From: Gammaproteobacteria bacterium
Lineage (GTDB): Bacteria > Pseudomonadota > Gammaproteobacteria > Pseudomonadales > Azotimanducaceae
DNA: 14,190 nucleotides
Assembly (NCBI GenBank): GCA_030432795.1
Contig: JAUILW010000033.1
Location: 1-14,190, forward strand
Direction: 5' to 3'
Positions 13,650 through 14,190 of this stretch are shown here, piece after piece (the stretch's first letter is position 1; the number at the start of each line of letters is the position of its first letter). The position numbers were made by a program, and so were the translations under genes. Under the pieces are notes generated by a model. The model was given only the letters and a program-made list of their open reading frames with translations. It had not been told where the DNA came from and searched no databases.

Positions 13650-14190
13650 CAGCGGGGTTCTGAGGTGAGAACTACGGTGTCTTCGGATCCTCCCGTGAAG
13701 GTCCTTGTGAGTTCGGGCACCGGTGGCATCGCCGAGTCCGCAGTGTCTTCAACATCTAGCTCCAGGTGGCTTTGCACGGCGTCCGCCATGCGATTGAAGG
13801 CGTCGTACAGCTCGCCAACCTCATCGTTGCGCACCGACGATGGCCTGTGATCCCAGTCGCCATCGGCAAAAAGCGCCATCGATCTCGCCAGGGTACGCAG
13901 CGGTCGCGCAAGCAGGCCGCCAAGCGCATACAGCATGGCCATGACCGATGCGAGGGTTACCGCAGCGAGCACTCCCATGAGCAACCAGGTGGTATGCATG
14001 AGCGATGTGTAGCCTGCCGTGCTGACACCGAGGTGAATTTTTCCCACCCGCGTGCTCTGAAAAAGGATGTCCGCCTCGAAATCGAGCACCCGCCCGCCGT
14101 CTGGAAGGCTGCGATCCGACACGCCGATACCATCCACGTCGAGCTGCGCAGCTTGGAAGGTGCCGAGATCGAGCTCCGGATGGGTAGTTG
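13649..14190 (-). CDS. HAMP-domain membrane sensor protein, 5' end outside window
   Basis: The last 179 residues are visible; the open frame continues past the right edge, so the start lies beyond 14190. Visible parts in order: the end of an extracytoplasmic sensor-like domain (VLDFEADILFQSTRVGKIHLGVS and similar, about 34-56), a membrane helix (about 67-92), a HAMP linker (about 93-140: ARPLRTLARSM, then DEVGELYDAFNRMADAV) and a 40-residue acidic tail ending EDTVVLTSEPR. No kinase, GGDEF or chemotaxis output domain follows HAMP, so the signal must pass to a partner protein. HAMP modules relay ligand-driven motion across the inner membrane. It heads the coupled unit with the deacetylase and small lipoprotein genes. 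Likely the sensor subunit of a Ser/Thr kinase pathway, but the kinase is not visible; that is inference. Confidence 0.85.
   Translation of the reverse strand, partial: TTHPELDLGTFQAAQLDVDGIGVSDRSLPDGGRVLDFEADILFQSTRVGKIHLGVSTAGYTSLMHTTWLLMGVLAAVTLASVMAMLYALGGLLARPLRTLARSMALFADGDWDHRPSSVRNDEVGELYDAFNRMADAVQSHLELDVEDTADSAMPPVPELTRTFTGGSEDTVVLTSEPR

Overview
The window is GC-rich, tightly packed, Gram-negative DNA: outer-membrane lipoproteins, a NodT-type outer membrane factor, a sigma-54 enhancer-binding protein and parvulin, HlyD and C39-ABC genes. The gene mix fits a gammaproteobacterium best, but no marker gene fixes the taxon. No rRNA, tRNA, insertion sequence, CRISPR or phage gene was seen.

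Left block (1-10689, all minus strand; read from right to left): a PP2C-type Ser/Thr phosphatase with a C-terminal membrane anchor; a NodT-family outer membrane lipoprotein (TolC-like duct); an 804-residue protein with two cytoplasmic FHA domains, one membrane helix and a long helical periplasmic part; a HlyD-type periplasmic adaptor; a parvulin-type peptidyl-prolyl isomerase without signal peptide; a 1012-residue ABC exporter with two cyclic-nucleotide-binding-like domains, a C39 peptidase and a fused ATPase; and a sigma-54 activator cut off by the window edge. Genes overlap by 1-4 bases or lie 8-84 bases apart, so this reads as one operon for a complete type I secretion machine with protein-phosphorylation components built in.

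Control region (10690-11038): 349 bases between the divergent phosphatase and LysM genes. It holds a near-consensus sigma-54 promoter (TGGCAC-N5-CTGCT) pointing at the phosphatase, and about 120 bases upstream of its predicted start a perfect 7-bp inverted repeat placed like an activator site. Because the operon ends with a sigma-54 activator gene, a self-regulated circuit is plausible.

Right block (11039-14190): a plus-strand LysM/TPR lipoprotein gene converges on a minus-strand chain of a HAMP-domain membrane protein (cut off by the window edge), a LysM-like/polysaccharide deacetylase lipoprotein and a small TPR lipoprotein. These look like envelope or glycan-facing parts and possibly the sensor of the same system.

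Working model (inference): an unseen Ser/Thr kinase, perhaps next to the HAMP gene beyond 14190, together with the PP2C phosphatase sets the phosphorylation state read by the FHA protein, which passes it across the inner membrane to the HlyD-ABC-NodT exporter, much as PpkA/PppA/Fha control type VI secretion. No double-glycine leader cargo is encoded in the window, so what is secreted is unknown.
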